Assembly (NCBI GenBank): GCA_003667255.2
Contig: RCWM02000021.1
Coordinates: 5,066,501 to 5,130,500, forward strand
DNA length: 64,000 nt
Origin: Euschistus heros
Taxonomy: Eukaryota > Arthropoda > Insecta > Hemiptera > Pentatomidae
Reading direction: 5' to 3'
The number at the start of each line of letters is the position of its first letter. Position 1 is the stretch's first letter. The notes beneath the pieces were generated by a model, which made no database searches, was not told the origin of the DNA, and saw only the letters and a program-made list of their open reading frames with translations. A program made the position numbers and the translations under genes. Below are positions 45,000 through 56,425 of the stretch, in pieces.

Positions 45000-46110
45000 T
45001 GTCACACATTATAGAGTGCATGAAATATACGATTATTTTTGACCTCAGAGCTTCTTCAGGAGCAGTTAGAAGATAAACATAATATAAGTCCCAGCCCTTG
45101 GGGATCAGCTAATGGCCTCGGGGGAGGGGAAAAGGTCCCATTTTTGGATTTGTCGATTATATCTCAAAAACGTTGAACTCTAGAAAAATAAATTACAAAT
45201 AAAAATTAAAGCTAATTAAATTTCCCGTGAAATTGATTACATACATATTAGTTGAACTTCCAATCGTTTTCGAGATATACGATATTGAAATTCGATAATT
45301 TTCGAGAAAAAAAAATGTTTACCTCACTTTTTGTCATAGATTTGCTTCAAGTGACAAAAACGTATATATGAAATTAATGTAAATGTAATGCTTTAAAACT
45401 TTGATTATGACATTTTTTTTTTGTTGAAAAAAGATCGTGGAAGACAGTCCCCGCCACTGGGGGTGAGCTAACGGAGGGGGGAGGGAAAAAGGTTATATTT
45501 TCAGATTTGTCGATTATACCGTGAAAAAGGTGGACTCTAGGAAAATATGCTACGGATCAAAATTAAAGCTAATCAAATTTTCTATAAAATTGTTCATTTT
45601 AATATTTGTCGAATATTCAACGGTTTTCAAGCCATACGTTATAAAAAATCGATAATTTTCGAAAACAAAAAAAAAACGTTTTCTTCACTTTTTGTTACAA
45701 CATTTGCTTAACGTGCAAGAAACGTACATATGAAATTAAAGTAAATTTAATACCCTACAACTTTGGTTCTGTCAAAGGATCGTGAAAGGCTGTAGAAGCA
45801 AATATTTGAAAAATAGTGAGGTAAAAATTATTTTATAAATTAGTTATCGGTTTTCAATAAGATATATCTCGAAAACGATTGGAACTCGAAAACTTATTTT
45901 TCTAGAGTCCACTGTTTTTGTGATATTATTGAAAAACCCAGAAATAGGACCTTTTCCCGTCCCCCCCACCGATAGGCTCACCTCCCAGGGGCGGAGACTT
46001 TTAGTATGTTTACCTTTTAACTACTCCTAACAAAGCTCTGAGGTAAAAGATAATTGCATATTTCTTGCACCTCTCATTTTAGTACTTATTGACTGGACTC
46101 GTACTTCTGG
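45000..46110. repeat. Palindromic repeat family P, compound copy
   Basis: A left half starts at ATAGAGTGCATGAAATATAC. A second left-type start (GGGGGTGAGCTAACGGAGGGGG) follows near 45460. The inverted right half (TTTTTCTAGAGTCCACTG, AGGCTCACCTCCCAGGGGCG, CTTTTAACTACTCC, TTATTGACTGGACT) ends near 46110. Two partial units are thus fused. No coding. Confidence 0.7.
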
Positions 46111-46719
46111 TGCTGAATCCAAACATAGTACTCAAAAAGCTGTATCATCAACCTTTTATTTTATTTATTAATTAATAATTTTTTTTTTTATTTAAAAATA
46201 AATAACTTTATATTTTTCACTTATATGTACATTGTATATTTTCTATCATTTATGAATAGCATAGTTATATTCTGATCTGTCTTTTTTTTTCTTCTTTTTT
46301 CTTAATTTTTTTTTTAATGTGAGAATGTAATCATTTAGGCATCTATATTAATGTGTGTCAACGTTTGTGGCAGATTGTAATAATTACTGAATTAAGATTT
46401 TATTTCAGAAAAAAAATATATATATAACAAATAAACTTATCCACAATAAACTCCCATATATTACTGATTAGTCTCAACACGAAAAAATTATTACCTATAT
46501 ATAATCAGTGTATCAAAGTTCTCTAAATTTTTTTTTTTTTTTTTTTTTTTACTAACTAGTCTTCGAATCAAAAATTAAAACAAAAGCGGCAAATGATTCT
46601 TTGATTCTTAAATCCTAATTTTTATTTATTAGCTTATAATTTTGAAAAATGTTAACTACTACTATTAATCTTAATCAGGTGGATGAGGTGGGTAAATGAT
46701 AATGCGAAACATCCACTAC
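46111..46719. other. AT-rich non-coding stretch
   Basis: T runs near 46188 and 46530. No gene. Confidence 0.5.
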
Positions 46720-47025
46720 TTTAATGCCTTGTTCATATCCACTTTCCTAGTTCGTCGCAATTCTCCACAATGAGGAAGTTGCATTAGGTGTGATGCAACG
46801 CAGGGAGAATGCGCGCTGAATTGAATGACCACCTGGAGCCGCGCATAGCAGGCGACAATACTCCCGCGAAGGCAGCCCAACCATCTGTGGCTATGGAGAA
46901 GAGCCAGCCAGGTAGACCATCAAGAATGGGGTCGCAACAGTTCAACGGCCTGCCGCGGCAGCTCCATTCAGTCTGCACTTTAAGGTCTGATGCACCGGAT
47001 CACAATGCAACGAGAATCATGTAAC
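46720..47025. other. GC-rich island of unknown nature
   Basis: Strongly GC-rich relative to its flanks, open on both strands for 64-71 codons (plus: MRAELNDHLEPRIAGDNTPA). No recognisable domain, splice sites or element ends. Probably a fragment of a GC-richer repeat or foreign insert. Confidence 0.35.
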
Positions 47026-47276
47026 GAGTCTTGAGAGAAGGGTTTAAATTATAGTAGAGGAGAATATATTAGTAATAAAATAATAATAATTATCGAACAT
47101 ATATCGCTCATCAGGTGGAACGACGACGTAACTAAGAAATACGTTAAACTAAGAAAAATAGGACAAAATCTTAATTGGTCTCACAAAAACTTAATACATC
47201 GGTAGAAAAATCGATAGAATTGTAGGCTTGTTCAAGTCTGTGTGGAACTAGATTGATTGTAACAAATTAATTTAGG
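47026..47276. other. AT-rich spacer
   Basis: No feature seen. Confidence 0.5.
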
Positions 47277-47660
47277 ACAAACGTAACCTTTTTTCATTCA
47301 AACTAATATAGCTCCTAAACCGCTGGTCCTAGCGACAAATGTTATATGTACAACGAAAAATATTCTTCATTAAATTTTTAATCAGGAAAATTACTTTAAA
47401 TTTTCGGTTCGAGCAACACCATCAGACAAAAAATCCTCAACAACTAAAAAATGTAGGCAAACGTGACTTTTTTTATTCAAACCAACAAAGCACCTAAACG
47501 GTAGCTGTTAGCGACAAATGTTATATAACAAAAGGTATTCCGCATCAAATTTCTAATCAGAAAACTTCTAAACAGTAGGTCCAAGCGACAAATGTTATAA
47601 ATAAAAATATTCTCCATTCAATTTATGATAAGGAAACTACCGTCGAATTTTCGATCGGAG
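47277..47660. repeat. Diverged tandem repeat, three units
   Basis: Units share AACGTnACtTTTTTTATTCAAA, CTAAAC.GTAGGTCC, AGCGACAAATGTTATA and AATATTC..CAT.AAATTT..AATCAGGAAA. The first two are about 180 bp apart; the third is shorter. A related piece lies at 16080-16170. Confidence 0.65.
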
Positions 47661-47679
47661 TAACATCAGAGATAGAACT

Positions 47680-48095
47680 TGTCAAAATGTTAAATTTTTG
47701 AGTGTGACACCAAAAAAGTATAGACTCCAGCCAGAATACATATCCATTTAATTTTAACAATCTGAACATTGATATTACAGTTGCATTATTATCTCCGAGG
47801 GCTGTCAAAAGATCGGTACTGTTGAGTTGTGAAGTAAGAAATGGGCATTCCTGGAAAATATTGCTTATTGTCATGAAATTACTTTAATAGTGGCAATTTG
47901 GAGGGGCTTGGTTTTTTGAAGAAGTAGTGAGTGCGTCCACTTGTGCGGCCAATTCTATGTCTTGTTAGTACAACCTCCTCCCGAGGAGTTTTGTATCTAG
48001 ATATAACCTAAGAATTGACATTATTCTTTATTATTCTTAGTCTGTTCGTTGGGCCCTCATCCCACGTAGATAATCCAACTATTTTTGATAACAAC
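47680..48095 (-). pseudogene. LINE RNase H-adjacent C-terminal fragment
   Basis: The minus strand reads WDEGPTNRLRIIKNNVNS, then PREEVVLTRHRIGRTSGRTH, then FKKPSPPNCHY, a stop, and SNIFQECPFLTSQL. This is the LINE tail in which RNase H ends with the LTRLRxGHT block, a Cys-containing PPxC, and HILxECP. One stop lies within. It is related in kind to the 9452-9590 piece. Confidence 0.7.
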
Positions 48096-48184
48096 TGTTA
48101 ACATTAAATAATTTAATGCAGTTCTTACTTACGCCAGTCAAACATTGGCATTATTCATAAGGGAAGAAAAGGATTTGCTCCTAT

Positions 48185-48275
48185 TTAAAAAAAAGATCCT
48201 CCAAAGAATTTTTGGATCTGTGAGGGAGACTGGTCGGGAAAATGCGAACGAATAGAGAAATTAACGAGCTTTTTT
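48185..48275 (+). pseudogene. Short LINE tail fragment
   Basis: KKILQRIFGSVRETGRENAN then a stop resembles the RRIFGPVRENGEW block of LINE tails. Confidence 0.35.
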
Positions 48276-48299
48276 TTTTTTTTTTTTTTTTTTTACTAG

Positions 48300-48960
48300 C
48301 GGAAGCTTATTAGGAGGCCAGGACCCCCAGCGGATTGTAAAATCAACTAGATACATACATTATAAACAAGTAAATTTGAGTAACTTGAATGTCAATAACA
48401 TGTATAGAACTACTCACTAGAAGCACTTCAATAGTTCTCTTAGGCATTTCCATTAGAGACGCTTTGGAGACTAGCGGATTCGAGTAGATGTGGAGTTTAC
48501 CTTGAAAAGATAGGTATCTGGTTGGACAAAAACAGTAACATATGGAACATTAAGATCATTGTGGATAAGTGTGGATTCGAGAGGTTATTTAGCTGGCCAT
48601 GGCAGAATATGGAACCCTTTTAGTTCCGAATTTACAATATATCTTTAAATGATTTTGGATAAGTTTGTTTGTGACATAATTAGGAGCATTGAGGATTTTA
48701 TGGAGAATTTTGGATTGTAAGAATTCGAAACGTGAAGAAATTGGGCGGTTTAGTGAAGCCCCGAAACTTAAATCCTTATGTCCAAATATATCTAACTACT
48801 GTCATGTAAATAAGTCTTTTGTTATTGGGAGCTTGGGACGCATGTCTAGTAAATGTTGGAATAGTCGGAAACGACGAGCATTTTCCTTTCATTTTAGTCT
48901 TGTATATGGCCATCCACTTTAAATTTATTCTCTTTGTTTTTTCAATGCGTCTTGATATAA
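48300..48960 (-). pseudogene. Jockey-like LINE family J, decayed 3' fragment
   Basis: Antisense landmarks: AGAACTACTCACTAGAAGCA, GACGCTTTGGAGACTAGCGG, GGCGGTTTAGTGAAGCC and CATGTAAATAAGTCTTTTG. Short open frames here are fragments or shadows. Confidence 0.65.
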
Positions 48961-49639
48961 ACAAATCTTTACTTAATTTTTTAAAAAATAAAATTAGAAT
49001 GGAAAATACACGAGAAATTCAAAGAACCTGACCTAGGGTTAAGTTTTCACTCTTCTTTGAATTTCAACTTGGTTTAACTGTGTATATAGAGACGGATGAC
49101 GGTGGTAAACAATGATGCAGGCATAAAACTATCCTAGGGCCTTCTGCAACGAGTAGTAAAATCGATCGTAAACACCGAAATACAGGAATAGAGTTTACAA
49201 TGTTTATAATCAGCGAATGACGGGCCATTGTCATCGGTCACTGAACCTGATACAAAACAAATCTGGACCGCTTCCAACGCAGGAGATCGGAAAGAGCTAA
49301 GTTATTGCAGTGTGCTCGAGTATTAATAGACAGCTGGTGTCGATAGGTTTGTTTACCATCGGCTATTCCAGATGGATACCGACGGATCATCAAGGGAGTC
49401 GGTAGAGGCTATCTAAGAAGAGGATCATGTGAGGAGACTAATGTGTTGTGATACAAGTAAAAGTATTGGGTTGCCAGGAAATCAATGCAGGATTTCATTG
49501 TATAGATATCCTAATAGTAAAGGACAAAAGTATTAGCTAGTTATTAGGATTGAAGAATATAGAACTACCAATTAATTGTCACTTCTCTTGGAATTATTTT
49601 ATTTGAAAAGTTTCGAATATAAAAATTCATCATCAGTTT
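48961..49639. other. Non-coding stretch
   Basis: 49080-49450 is somewhat GC-richer but no protein is recognisable. Confidence 0.45.
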
Positions 49640-49732
49640 TAAAACAAACAACAAATAAACTCCAATTATTATTTAAAAGTATCTAAGTTCTTAATTTATA
49701 AGAGCGGGCGAAGCCGTGGCGAGGGCAGCTAG
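49640..49732 (+). mobile_element. Helitron family A, 3' end fragment
   Basis: AAGAGCGGGCGAAGCCGTGG...CAGCTAG then T, with the preceding AAACTCCAATTATTATTTAA-like sequence of family A. Confidence 0.65.
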
Positions 49733-50314
49733 TTTTATATAATATGAAAGCATAAACCTGCAATTATTTCCGTAAAATCCAATAGTAGAATAAGAGGTAA
49801 TACGTGTGGTATTTTAAAAAGAGCGAAAGTCAAATGATTAATTATAATTTAAAAAAAAAATCAAATATGAGATAAGATAATGCACTCCAAGGACATCAAA
49901 GTTCAAAACCGACAGCCATCTAGCTCTCGACTCCACGGACAGCAATATTTCCGACAAGGGGCAGCCGGCGCCGTTTTAGAACTAAGGGGAACAGACCCCA
50001 GGGTCATACCGTCAGCTCGATGGAAGCACTAAATATAAAGTAAACTAATCTTAAATAGTTTATAATTCCTGGTCTAGGCATTTCAAGGACAGTTATAGAG
50101 GAATCGGTTTAATATTATATATTATACAGTAACATCCCCATCATCAAAGAACGCCTATTTTAGTGGCGTAATATGATAAAACATAGCATCAGTGTTAACT
50201 TCCTTTTCATTAAACAAAAAAACATATAGTTTTAATGAGTATATAAGTCAAAATTTCTTATAATTTGAATCCATCTATAAGTGTATAATCAGAGGGAGAG
50301 TGAGAAAAACATAC
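49733..50314. other. Spacer; start of the intron below the next exon
   Basis: A GC-rich patch at 49910-50035 (GGGGCAGCCGGCGCCG) is unassigned. On the minus strand the intron opens with GTATGT at 50314. Confidence 0.4.
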
Positions 50315-50518
50315 CACTACAACACAAGAAGGCTCTTCGTTAAGTACTTCGGCAAAGATATACTGTTTAACACACCAACGGTTGTGAAAAGCAGGGATTA
50401 GGTCTAAATCATGCTCAATTCCAGGGTATTTCCACCAATTAAGGGTAGCCACTTCAAAAAGACTGTGTGCGCCCCAAGAGGGTAACTTGTCTCCGTAATA
50501 GGGTCGTTGATGAAGTAC
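50315..50518 (-). CDS. Internal coding exon, unknown conserved-looking protein
   Basis: The minus strand has a strong acceptor (ATTTATTTTCAG), exactly 68 open codons in phase 0/0, and a strong donor (GTGGTATGT). The translation begins VLHQRPYYGDKLPSWGAHSL and continues FEVATLNWWKYPGIEHDLDL, IPAFHNRWCVKQYIFAEVLN, EEPSCVVV. It is rich in Trp, His and Cys, with motifs (GDKLPSWGAHSLFEVATLNWW) that look like a folded, conserved enzyme core rather than a chance frame. I do not recognise the family. Neighbouring exons were not found on either side. A host gene on the same strand as Asator is most likely; an old viral or transposon-derived exon is possible. Confidence 0.6.
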
Positions 50519-51279
50519 CTGAAAATAAATTTTCTTCCTACAGCCGGAAGAGGAGAGTGTGAAACCGCAGAAAAACTACCCTTTAATCTGTTGAAGCGAA
50601 CGGCTACACCTCAATCGAAAGAAAGATTTGGGGCCACATACTGGGCCGCAAACACAGGGAGTGGCAAAGGGGGGGAGGCAAAATCCTCGGGCCGCGGACT
50701 CGGTTTCCATGGGTTCCTCAAAAAAGTTTTTGAATTATCGTATATCTGGTGGCTGATAGGAATAGAAAGGTTTGTTTTGTTTTTCCGATTCCTAATATCA
50801 TAAATTTTTACTTCCTCAACTAAGTACAGAAATAGTTCGAAAACTTTCCCCGGCTTTTATTTCATTGATCTCTATATCATAAAACCGGGCTCAAAAAAAA
50901 AAAAAAAAAAAAAAAAATTTAATAATATATTACGAAAATGTTGGCAGGCCTAGATCCGTGCGGAGGTAGAAAGCTAAAAATGATTCGGTTTGAACGATAA
51001 AAATAGGAAAGAAAAACAAATCGGACACGCATGACATCGTTTTGGCAATGTGCGGAGATCTGTCTATCGGGAACAGATTTTGACATTTTTTGAGTCAGGT
51101 TTTCGGTTACAGAAAATATAATTGGAAATAATATATGTATTAGATTTTTTCTAGGATTTTTGAAAAATTGACAACTGTGCAATAATATACCTAAAATGAA
51201 TCTGCTGATTTTCAAATATGATTACATGAATGAAACTTGGTAACACACCACTGAAAGTATTATATAATTACCAAAGCCG
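50519..51279. other. Spacer with a small transposon fragment
   Basis: Around 50710-50770 GTTCCTCAAAAAAGTTTTTG and AATTATCGTATATCTG resemble the 25722-26234 element family. Poly-A at about 50893-50917. Two roughly 98-codon frames have no recognisable motif. Confidence 0.4.
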
Positions 51280-51700
51280 TGTTTTCAGACGTCTCAGAGG
51301 ATTATTGAGAAGGCAAATAGAGATACGAATAGACTTAAGTGGGCTTGTAATTTAGTATAAAATTAAATATTTTAATAAAGGTCAATATCATTTAAAGAAA
51401 CTACCTATTATTATCACTTCAATAAATGATTTACATTGGAAAGTCCCAAGACTAACTTCTTTTCAGACGCTTCGGAGGATGATTGGGAATCGAGTGAGCA
51501 GTCCATTAGAATTCTAGTCGGTATATAGTTTATGGTGGAAGGATAGGCATTTAATTTGGGCCAGAGCAGTGACATATTATGATCATTGTGGATTATTGCT
51601 TTTGTGACATATTAAGGAGCATTTATGATTATACAAAGGGTTATGGATTGAGGAGACTAAATAAGAAAGAATTCGATGGTTCAGTGATATTTGCTGAATG
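51280..51700 (-). pseudogene. Jockey-like LINE family J, decayed fragments
   Basis: Antisense landmarks appear twice in part: TTCAGACGTCTCAGAGGATT at 51285 and CTTTTCAGACGCTTCGGAGG at 51460, then AAAGAATTCGATGGTTCAGTG. Two 3' ends seem to lie close together. Confidence 0.5.
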
Positions 51701-51799
51701 AGTGATAAAGGAAGTCCTTAATCGTGGGGCTACGACTTACTGACAATAACATCCTTTAAAAATATTCTGCTGATCTTTGTTGATCAGATCCACTACCTA

Positions 51800-53035
51800 A
51801 AACAACATTTGGGTTAACGTCTTACCTAGAATTCACCTAAAAGAAAAACAAATAATTCTTGCCATAGACTATTTCGAACATTTATTTTACAAACGTTCTA
51901 AGCTACCAATAAATTTCAAAAGACTCATTTACATGAGAGTAATTAGATCTATTTGGAAATACGGAGTGGAGCTTTAAGGATCTACTTAACATTTCCATTC
52001 TTCCAATCTAAAATCCTTCTTTATATTCTCAATGCTTTGTATTATGTAACAAATAAACTTGTCCATAATGATCTAAATGCCCCATTTAGGATTAGGTTGT
52101 TGGATTAGCTCATTAGCTAGTTTAGAGAACCAAATACCCATCCTTCAAATAAGCCGAAGATACACGGATGCCAGTAACTCGCACAATATTTGATTTTGCG
52201 TGTTAGTTAAAGTGCGCATGCCTGGTGAGTCCCACCCAACTGAAATGGCATGTGTGAACGCACGTTACAGCTACTGGCATGCCAGTACTCAGGCAAGATC
52301 CTTTTAAAACGTTTTGAGCAGTGTTTTGCTTCTTTTTTGTGTGATTATTTCATTCTTTAGTCTGCTTTATTTATATTATAATGTAATTATTCATTAAATA
52401 AAAAAAAAATTATAATGAATTATTTTATAAACTTTAATAATTCTTTAATGCAGCAACTATTTTACTACAAACCATTGGAACAAAATGTGAAATCGTAGAT
52501 TTTCCCATTTTGTTCACAATTCTTACTAACAATTCATCATTTCGCTTCCTTAAATGGTTTTTATACCATCTTGTCACGTATCTATAAGCCAACAACTACT
52601 TGTTCCATAGTTTTCCCGTCTGCTAATCCAATATTTCAACCAAAGTTTTCTTCTTTTTCTATTTGATTCGGTTTTCATTAATTTACCTACCTATTCTGTT
52701 GCAAGTAACAACATTATGTTATTCAATTCACTTCGAAAGCTTTCCATAATTCGCCCGAATCGTAATGTTATTGGAAAGAATTTATAATGTTAAAAAAAAA
52801 AAAAATCACTTTTCAGTTGAGCACGCAGTGTTTCACTCTCCAAACAAGAAAACTGGCAAAAGCAAATGAATCTTCAGTGTGCCAGCTACTGGCGCATTCC
52901 AGCAACTAGCATGCGAGCTACTCCCCTAATAAGCCGGCATCTGTATCCTCTGCCTAACTTTGATATCCACTAAAATCCACTAGGCTCACACCTGGATTCC
53001 CATTCCCGATTACCTTCCAAAATGTCTGAAAAGAT
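51800..53035 (+). pseudogene. Jockey-like LINE family J, split by a TIR element
   Basis: Left part: ACAAACGTTCTAAGCTACCA, TTACATGAGAGTAATTAGAT, ACGGAGTGGAGCTTTAAGG, CCAAATACCCATCCTTCAAA. Right part resumes after 52954 with CACTAAAATCCACTAGGCTC and CCCATTCCCGATTACCTTCC. Together they follow the 53545-54090 copy. Coding is destroyed. Confidence 0.65.
52153..52954. mobile_element. 802-bp TIR element inserted in a LINE (TAA duplication)
   Basis: The ends GCCGAAGATACACGGATGCC and (reversed) GGCAGAGGATACAGATGCC are inverted, with TAA on both sides. Near both ends are rearranged words such as AGCTACTGGCATGCCAGTAC and CCAGCTACTGGCGC. A 3-bp TAA duplication fits PIF/Harbinger-type transposition. No transposase. 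It splits a family J LINE, so it is younger than that copy. Confidence 0.7.
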
Positions 53036-53544
53036 GTGATTTAGGGACATTAATATGTAGAAAATTTTTTTGAAACACTAATAATGGTTAGTTTCTTTTT
53101 AGGTTTTTGAAATACCCTTTATCACATTCCACACATTTACTTGTTGTATATATTGTATGCAGTTGCAAATATCAAAAATAAATTAATAAGTAAAGAAGTT
53201 TTCTTTTGTGCGTTTTAAATTACGGATCAGGCATATAGGGATTAAAAATAAATAAAATTTTACTTTAAAGTTAAATACGATAAGGGTATTTAGATATACT
53301 AGTATGTATTGCAAGAATCGGAGTTGCTTCTTCTGCAGTGGATAAACCACTAATAAGATTAACTCAACTAACAATAATTCACACCCACGCTTCTTCGGTC
53401 TATCGCCCAGATTGCCAATAAATAAAGTTAAATTTGAACTTTCAGTTCTTATTATGAGAATAAATCATGATAAAACTAGTAACTGGAATACGACTTCCAA
53501 TAGAGAGAGTAATCACTATAAATCTGCAGTTATGGAACACTATT
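53036..53544. other. AT-rich non-coding stretch
   Basis: No feature seen. Confidence 0.5.
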
Positions 53545-54090
53545 ATTTAAAAAGAAGTTGAGTATTTAACAACATTTACTAGACAAACGTTCAAAGCTCC
53601 TAATAAATTACAAAAAACTTATTTACATGACAGTGATTAGACCTATCTGGACGTACGGAGTTGAGCTTTGGAGCTCCACTAAACCATCCAATTCATCTCG
53701 TATTCAATCCTTACAATCCAAAATCCTTCGAAAATCCTCAATGCTCCTTACTTTGTCACCAATAAACTTATCCACAAAGATCTTAATGTTCCACATGTTG
53801 CTGATTTAGCCCACACCAGATACCTATCCTTTCATAGTATGCTCCATAACCACTCAAATCCGTTAGTTTCTCAATTTGCTTCCCACTCCATTCCTGATAT
53901 TCCTTCCAGGCGTCTGGAACGAAGATGGCCTAGAGACCTACTGGTGTAGAAGTTTTAATAAAGTGCTACTGATGAGTAGTTCTTCACAAGTTATTTACAT
54001 GCCATGCATTAATGTATATATTATTTTATATGTATATATTGTTTTGTGCAGTTGTAAAGTCCTATAAATGTGTATATATATAAAGAAGTA
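53545..54090 (+). pseudogene. Jockey-like LINE family J, best-preserved 3' end
   Basis: The frame MTVIRPIWTYGVELWSSTKP, SNSSRIQSLQSKILRKS leads by one frameshift into the NAPYFVTNKLIHKDLNVP equivalent. GGCGTCTGGAACGAAGATGG and a 3' UTR (AGTAGTTCTTCACAAGTTAT) follow, ending in TATATATA. It is a 5'-truncated copy of the same LINE as at 13481 and a good reference for the other fragments. Confidence 0.75.
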
Positions 54091-54219
54091 TTTAACAATG
54101 ATTAATAGCTAGTTATAGAAAGAATTTGGATGAAAAAATTGTAAAATCAGTTTAACCATACTCAAACCTTTAAAATTCAGGGCAACGTTTGGAGAGGAGT
54201 GAATATAAAAGTGAGCGTT
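54091..54219. other. Short AT-rich spacer
   Basis: No feature seen. Confidence 0.4.
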
Positions 54220-54400
54220 TTACATTTTTTCTTTATATGTGGACCCCATGTCATTCTTCAGTCAAACGTTAGACCAAGGTAGTGTACAGTGTCTGTTTGA
54301 GGAATCGGTGTGTTGTCAAGAAAAACTGGTGGGCATGTTTCACGTCGAAGTGTAAACGTAATGTGTTGCGATTTGTCGTTATTTATATTTAATTATCATT
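54220..54400 (-). pseudogene. Jockey-clade RT fragment, second family
   Basis: The minus strand reads KSQHITFTLRRETCPPVFLD, NTPIPQTDTVHYLGLTFD, a stop, RMTWGPHIKKK. This is the NPSKSxHxTFT.RR..CPPV....P..xxVKYLGxxLDxxLTWxxHI block of Jockey RTs. It is closer to the Drosophila-type consensus than family J (which has RITLTVRKP), so probably a different Jockey lineage. One in-frame stop. Confidence 0.7.
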
Positions 54401-55036
54401 TTAGTGTTAGTGATCCTAACATGTTTCGTATGCCCTCGATAAGTACATGGGGACTTACACCCCTAAAAATGAATGAAACTTCCAGCTGAGAAATGTAAAT
54501 AATCGACGGGGGGAGGGGGGAGGGTTAACCTGTGAAAAAATACATATATTTTAATTATCGTCAAGAAATAATTAGATCCTCAAAGTCTAGCATTAATAAA
54601 ATATTGATTCGGGTAGGTTTTAACTCTAAAGCATACAAGATAGTATTCTTTCGTTTAAAAATGTTTATTATATATTTTTTTTTAATTCAAAAGCTGTATT
54701 TATTGATAAGGAAAAGTTCAAGAATAGAATTATAGATCGCGTGTCATATTGCAAGACAGCGTAGGATATCAGAAAGGTATACGTTAACATATCAGAAGAG
54801 CACACGTGCAAATGTCCTCAGTTATAAATAGTATTCCAAGACAATATACAAACAAAAATAGACTATTGAGCTTTATCTCCTAAGTTCTATTATAAACTTT
54901 TCTAATAATACAATCCTTATTGAGCAAACAAAATAGAGAGTTGTGAAATTTAAAACAATAAACAGCTATATATAGCTACGTATAAACAAAAGCGAATCAC
55001 TAGTTACGTAATTTCGGAGCTCGTTCATAAATAACA
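54401..55036. other. AT-rich non-coding stretch
   Basis: A GC-rich poly-purine patch (CGACGGGGGGAGGGGGGAGG) near 54500. No gene. Confidence 0.5.
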
Positions 55037-55497
55037 TATATATATAAAATATCAGGCTGCAATAAATGGATACCCACACAGACTCATTTGCAATCTAATA
55101 AAACAAACAAATATTCGATATAAACAATAAAAGATATTACCCTACTCCATACAAACAAAAATTATCAAAAAGACTCACAGAAAAACACCTACAAATAACC
55201 ATGAAACTGACAAAACATTCAAAAACATGACTAACATTGATAAATTATCCACCAAAACCAAGGATACAGATAAATTGGAATTGCAGCCTGATATTGTTTA
55301 CGAAATACGGTGCGAAGATAGTTGTGGCAAGTCTTATTTCGGTACATCAGAACAATATCTTTTCAGAAATTCCCCAGTTCAGTTTTTTACTAGTATTGTT
55401 ATATGTAGTAGTAGATACCAATAGCATATCCACCAATAACATTGTAAGTAGTTTCATACTCATCCATATATGCTATTACATATATATATATATATAT

Positions 55498-55540
<43 letters not shown>

Positions 55541-55660
55541 AGAGAATGCGAATATACGGGAAAAGGAATCTAAGATGTCCACACACCGATTAAAGGATCT
55601 GTCAAAAACGAGACGCCAAAGAATACTATTCATTTTGCTTTCGCCGGCCAAGTTCTAAAA
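55037..55660 (+). pseudogene. Penelope-like element GIY-YIG endonuclease relic
   Basis: The plus-strand frame DKLELQPDIVYEIRCEDSCG and KSYFGTSEQYLFRNS matches the start of the GIY-YIG endonuclease of Penelope-like retroelements (VVYKIxCxxCxxxYIGxTxxxLxxR). Upstream QAAINGYPHRLICN fits the RT-to-endonuclease linker. After about 170 bases of unrelated and TA-repeat sequence, KNETPKNTIHFAFAGQVLKN resembles the later NHxFDFxxxxILxxY block. The repeat therefore splits the domain. Dead. Confidence 0.55.
55480..55538. repeat. (TA)n microsatellite
   Basis: TA tract with one GGATA interruption, inside the Penelope-like relic. Confidence 0.9.
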
Positions 55661-56425
55661 AATTACTGACTTTTAAATAAGTTAAAAAAAAAGGGCATGA
55701 TAATAAATAGAAATTCAGCACAAATCTAATGATATCGAAATACCGTCCAATGCAATATACTCGTATATACACCACATCCTTAAGTAAGCAAGTATAATTC
55801 GAAACTTCATTGCCAGAAATGTTTTTTTATTTATTTATTTTTTTGTTTAGCTTTTGTCACCTAGGAAAACATCCCTTAAATATTGAAATTAAATAGTGTT
55901 GTACCTCTACCAAAAAAAAAAAATTACTATTACAAAAAATAATCCTTACAAGCTAAAAAACAAACAAAATTATGAAAAAAAAAAAAAACATAGATTATTC
56001 ACGAAATAAATAATTCAGGCATTGATGACCTTAGGGTTTTATGCCAATAAGCCCAAACAAGCAAGCAATAATTAAACAACAAATAGTATTTATTATTTTC
56101 TACATAAGTATAATAGATACGTTAATTATAATCAGACAATATACAAAGGAAATAAGTTTAAAAATCAAGAAAAATTCTCTAAACCGAAAAGTATAATAAT
56201 ACAGTACTATTTTTTGGCTACATTTATTTGGTTAGTACTTCAGATTTTTTTAAATTGTGATACTATCTTTCTTGATTTTCCAATAGAGAAACCATATCTG
56301 CAATTATCTGATGTTTGTCTTACAATAGCAATGCTAGATTTTTTTTTTTAAAGAAAATCGTTTTAAAATCTGCACTATGCAGTGTTAACCTAATACATAA
56401 AAAAAATGATCTGCCATCTATATCT
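55661..56425. other. AT-rich non-coding stretch
   Basis: A-runs near 55910 and 55976. No gene. Confidence 0.5.

Noticed and set aside
47277..47660. CRISPR-like repeat spacing
   Set aside because: Units are long, diverged and without spacer structure; the sequence is eukaryotic.
50507..50803. 98-codon plus-strand frame next to the exon
   Set aside because: It overlaps the splice acceptor of the minus-strand exon and a transposon fragment and has no domain.
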